Shown: positions 61,801 to 64,000 of the stretch, piece after piece
Position numbering within the stretch: the stretch's first letter is position 1
How the letters are laid out: each line of letters begins with the position of its first letter
From: Porphyrobacter sp. HT-58-2
Lineage (GTDB): Bacteria; Pseudomonadota; Alphaproteobacteria; Sphingomonadales; Sphingomonadaceae
Direction: 5' to 3'
NCBI RefSeq assembly: GCF_002952215.1
Contig: NZ_CP022600.1
Location: 1,984,001-2,048,000 of the forward strand
DNA: 64,000 nt
Made by a program: the position numbers and the translations under genes
The notes under the pieces: model-generated
What the model was told of the DNA's origin: nothing
The model's input: the letters and a program-made list of their open reading frames with translations, nothing else
Database searches by the model: none

Positions 61801-63985
61801 GCGTACTGCTACCGGGGTGCGCGCTGCGGCTCAGATCGGCAATGTGCGGGGCGAAGCCTTCGGCGCACGGATCGGCAGCACCTTCCGGCGTGACGAGTTT
61901 CAGGGTAATGGCCTGGCCGGGCCCTACACGCTCGGCACCCGCGACCTCCTGATCAATTCCGAACGCGTCACCATCGAAGTGCGCGACCGGTTCCGGTCCG
62001 AGGTCGTGGTCTCATCGCGCAGTCTGACGCGGTTCATCGACTACACCATTGACACCCTTTCAGGCACGATCACCTTCAGCGAGCCAATCCTGTCGCGCGA
62101 TGCCGATCTCAACCCGCAGATAATCATCATCGAATACGAAACAGGCGCAGTCGGTGGCGGCGCGATCAATGGCGGAGTGCGGGCCGAATGGACCGGCAAC
62201 GATGGCGCGGTGCGGTTGGGCGCAACTGCGATTACCGACGAGACCGATGGTCTGCGTACCAATGTCGCAGTCGCCGATACCCGGCTGCGGCTCAGCACGG
62301 CAACCGAGCTGCGCGCTGAAATCGGCATCAGCGAGCGCGATGGGGATACCGCCAATGGCTTTCTGGTCGAAGTGCAGCACCAGAAAGGCAAGCTCGATGC
62401 GGTCGCCTATGCCCGCCAGATCGAGGCGGGCTATGGCACCGGCCAGCAGAGCATCGCCGAGGCTGGGCGGCGCAAGCTGGGGGTGGATAGCCGCTATCAG
62501 ATCAGCGACCAGCTGTCGGTCACGGCCAGTCTGCTCAAGGATGAAAGCCTCGTTGATGAGGCCCAGCGGCGCGGGGGGCAGGTGGAGCTGGCGTGGCGCA
62601 CGCCCGGCACTGATGCGCGAATGGGACTGGCGCACTTCGATGACCGGCTGGCAAACGGGGAGAGCCGCACATCGACATTGCTCCAGGCCGCCGCGAGTCA
62701 GCGTCTGTTCGACAACCAGCTGGAGATCAGCGGCGATTCGAGCATCGCATTGAGCCGCGGGGATGGCTCGGTTGACCTGCCGCCGCGTCACCGGCTTGGT
62801 CTGCGCTATAGTCTGGCGCGCGACGTGCGGCTGACCGGCACCTATGAAATCGCTGACAGCGCCACTTTCAAAGCGCGTACCTTGCGCGCCGGTGTAGAAC
62901 TGACCCCGTGGGAAGGTGGGCGCGTCGCATCCTCACTCGGTCAAAACAGCGCAGGCGATACCAAGGGCGCTACCTTTGCCGGGTTTGGCCTTGCACAGAC
63001 GCTGAACGTGACACCATCGCTGAGCATCAACGCGACGCTCGATGGCAACCGGATTCTTGGCGATACGCCCACAACCGAAGCCGTTATCAACCCCGGCCAG
63101 CCCCCCGCCAATGGGGGCCCCCTGGGTGTGGATCGCACCTTGTTTGAAGATTTTACCGCCGTCACCGTCAGCGGGAACTGGCGCAGCGGGCGCTGGGCAG
63201 CGAACGGCCGCGCGGAGTATCGCGATGGGCAGTTTGCAGACCGTTACGGCGCCACGCTTGGCGTGCTGCGCCAGATCGGCGAAGGACGTGCGGTCGGCAG
63301 CAACCTTGTTTGGACCCGCAGCACCGCACCGGGCGGCGCTTCGACTGAAATCATGGACGCCGCTCTCACCATCGCCCATCGGCCCGATGGATCGGATTTC
63401 GCCCTGCTGGGACGGGTCGAATATCGCAGCGATTCCGTGACTGGTGCGGTCGCCGGGCAGACCGGACCGGTGGGCCGCACCGCGCTTACCGTCACCGGCG
63501 ATGCGCTTTCGCGGCGCCTTATGGGGAGCATCTCGGCCAACTGGTCACCGCGCACGCAAGGCGGCGCGGCCCAGCTCAGCGAAATTGGGCTGTTTCTGGG
63601 CACGCGCTATGGCTTCGACCACGTCGAGGACTTCGCGCTTGAGGGCCTGACGGCGCTCGCGGGGCTCGATCTGCGAGTGGGGCTGAGCCAGTCGCTTGAT
63701 ATCGGTGGCAGCGCAAGCATCCGCGCCAACGTGACCGACGGCAGCTATAGTTATTCGGTCGGCCCGCAAGCGAGCTTCGTGGTGGCTAAAGGCACGCTAC
63801 TGAGCCTGGGTTACAACATCTCCGGCTTCCGCGACCCTGATTTCAGCCTGAATCGCCCGCTCGATCAGGGGCTGTTCGCCGTGCTCCGGTTCAAGTTTGA
63901 TGCGGATATCCTTGGAGGACGCGAAACCGGACCGCATTTACCGAGGTCTAGCAGAAATCCCTTAGAGCCGAGTTTACCACGATGA
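58853..63985 (+). CDS. Giant DUF11/SdrB-like/Ig outer-membrane protein
   Basis: 1,710 residues from GTG at 58853, after a stop of protein C 12 bases earlier. Signal peptide FGLLGLSAATLACATSVAAR. Modules: N-terminal beta region with AQTIENIAFARWNEAGTAQE; a DUF11-type segment near 365-430 (DPLVYTLTVGNSQAQERRNL); an SdrD/CNA-B-like module near 490-550 (GRMTIIGRVMLGDC, GRYRFEGVVPGTHVVQV); an Ig/Big_1-like module near 740-790 (ADGVTRPVVVVRITDRNGRP); and from about 855 on a long beta-strand region that looks like a barrel (YALYGDFQTGF-type strand pairs, ending VLRFKFDADI). The complete frame ends at 63985. It is likely an outer-membrane anchor for proteins A-C; function unproven. Confidence 0.78.
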   Translation: MGRVAQAIPVSRQHNGWLRLWFGLLGLSAATLACATSVAARAQTIENIAFARWNEAGTAQEVASNRVVVTRAPAPPQIATFRNAPGGSAGLTVIPSRCRSGTPDAPQTLTIAPTSEYRPGETIIFTLAAPLANRDPSAIDSLAVTVKNSTGRKLDLTVFETGPDTGLFAGSISTRRASAEPHAEDCALTVASGDRVILATADGMPGGVSVTRDTLILADPFGLVFDSETAAPVSGARVTLREADTGALAQVFAEDGITRWPSSVISGETITDAAGRSYPMLPGRYWFPLAPLGRYRLEIEPPSGFTSPSAAPLAQLALLSHPDGGAFALSEASFGGAFALANTIPVEVDIPVDRDTTAPDLAFTVSRPSAQPGDPLVYTLTVGNSQAQERRNLTLTIDLPRGLRLRPETVRIDGVPAPPDHLELSADGRSLAAKLNFLPGSGTVRLSYGAVVRANASQGQLVTRAGIRDTLDRTASAQVAVMVERDNIAGRMTIIGRVMLGDCGDARDSAAGLGGIRVMMEDGSFAVTDAEGRYRFEGVVPGTHVVQVARGTLPKGARLVDCARSTRSAGDAGSRFVTGQGGSLARVDFHVAVPFDEATPKIALTENVTPSDALPLGSLRALAGNSPAPEAAETNWLALGDGPDGWLSPAEDANPRVPAVKVAFRHRAGQTIRLYVDGKPVEAAAFDGTLKAASGGYAVSQWRGIPLLNERTVLAAEIVNSLGGVNARLEREVFFTSQPARAELVADQSLLVADGVTRPVVVVRITDRNGRPVREGLSGSFTLNAPFESATAIEQQQLRQLSGIGDATARWQIEGDQGLARIELAPTMVSGQLRMSFDFANENIRRRQEIEALVIPGDVEWTIVGLGEVGIGARAIADNMERSDNFDSDLGRNARIALYAKGRVLGKYLLTLAYDSAKQREDQPLLGAIDPAAYYTVFGDNSQRRFDAATRENLYLRIETSTFFALYGDFQTGFDQTILGRYQRTATGVRAAAQIGNVRGEAFGARIGSTFRRDEFQGNGLAGPYTLGTRDLLINSERVTIEVRDRFRSEVVVSSRSLTRFIDYTIDTLSGTITFSEPILSRDADLNPQIIIIEYETGAVGGGAINGGVRAEWTGNDGAVRLGATAITDETDGLRTNVAVADTRLRLSTATELRAEIGISERDGDTANGFLVEVQHQKGKLDAVAYARQIEAGYGTGQQSIAEAGRRKLGVDSRYQISDQLSVTASLLKDESLVDEAQRRGGQVELAWRTPGTDARMGLAHFDDRLANGESRTSTLLQAAASQRLFDNQLEISGDSSIALSRGDGSVDLPPRHRLGLRYSLARDVRLTGTYEIADSATFKARTLRAGVELTPWEGGRVASSLGQNSAGDTKGATFAGFGLAQTLNVTPSLSINATLDGNRILGDTPTTEAVINPGQPPANGGPLGVDRTLFEDFTAVTVSGNWRSGRWAANGRAEYRDGQFADRYGATLGVLRQIGEGRAVGSNLVWTRSTAPGGASTEIMDAALTIAHRPDGSDFALLGRVEYRSDSVTGAVAGQTGPVGRTALTVTGDALSRRLMGSISANWSPRTQGGAAQLSEIGLFLGTRYGFDHVEDFALEGLTALAGLDLRVGLSQSLDIGGSASIRANVTDGSYSYSVGPQASFVVAKGTLLSLGYNISGFRDPDFSLNRPLDQGLFAVLRFKFDADILGGRETGPHLPRSSRNPLEPSLPR

Positions 63986-64000
63986 TGCAGGCACTGTCGC

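Noticed and set aside
1..64000. CRISPR array, tRNA, rRNA or prophage
   Set aside because: No regularly spaced direct repeats, cloverleaf-like genes, ribosomal RNA or phage structural genes were recognised. The dispersed 103-bp repeats lie kilobases apart and are not CRISPR.

Overview
The window is high-GC DNA with compact operons, many ATGA-type gene overlaps, and protein families typical of Sphingomonadales (Sphingomonadaceae/Erythrobacteraceae-like Alphaproteobacteria). Examples are a Caulobacter/sphingomonad-type TonB-dependent receptor, sphingomonad REP-like palindromes, and retropepsin-like and DUF11 secreted proteins. This lineage is inferred from gene content only; no rRNA or tRNA gene was seen.

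Layout. (1) 261-892: AbrB/PIN toxin-antitoxin pair. (2) 1407-11721: a uronate (pectin-like polysaccharide) utilisation locus with a secreted beta-helix protein, LacI regulator, hydratase, MFS transporter, TonB receptor, RpiB/DhuI-type isomerase, KduD/DhuD-type dehydrogenase and KDG kinase. Three near-identical LacI-type operators sit upstream of the beta-helix gene, between lacI and the hydratase, and upstream of the receptor. (3) 12118-15312: LemA/M48 pair and a HigBA module. (4) 15313-20571: a scarred zone with an IS630 and an IS3 element, a disrupted hypothetical gene, an acyltransferase and a truncated-globin remnant. (5) 20786-31927: an orphan 733-residue protein, two paralogous lipoproteins, three paralogous secreted proteins sharing one N-terminal domain (one with a class 3 lipase domain), two small secreted proteins and a membrane Ser/Thr kinase with a TPR-like region. 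(6) 32253-33676: an amber-interrupted chemotaxis receptor remnant and other debris. (7) 33810-41604: secreted proteins around an unusual TPR-secretin, followed by a hybrid histidine kinase and a LuxR-type regulator. This is the best candidate for an undescribed surface or secretion system. (8) 42111-46184: a small gene plus a DUF4132 protein. (9) 46326-50555: HAD phosphatase, S9 peptidase and an amber-interrupted retropepsin-like gene. (10) 50718-56132: an IS256 element beside a gene fragment, then a GFA protein, DUF4336 protein, small membrane protein, MFS exporter and TetR regulator, with a divergent 4-TM protein behind a 36-bp operator palindrome. (11) 56276-63985: three secreted DUF11-type proteins and a 1,710-residue putative outer-membrane protein.

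A roughly 100-bp imperfect intergenic repeat occurs at least eight times between unrelated genes and appears to be an uncatalogued repeat family of this genome. Three insertion sequences all sit next to broken genes. Two genes carry single in-frame amber codons.
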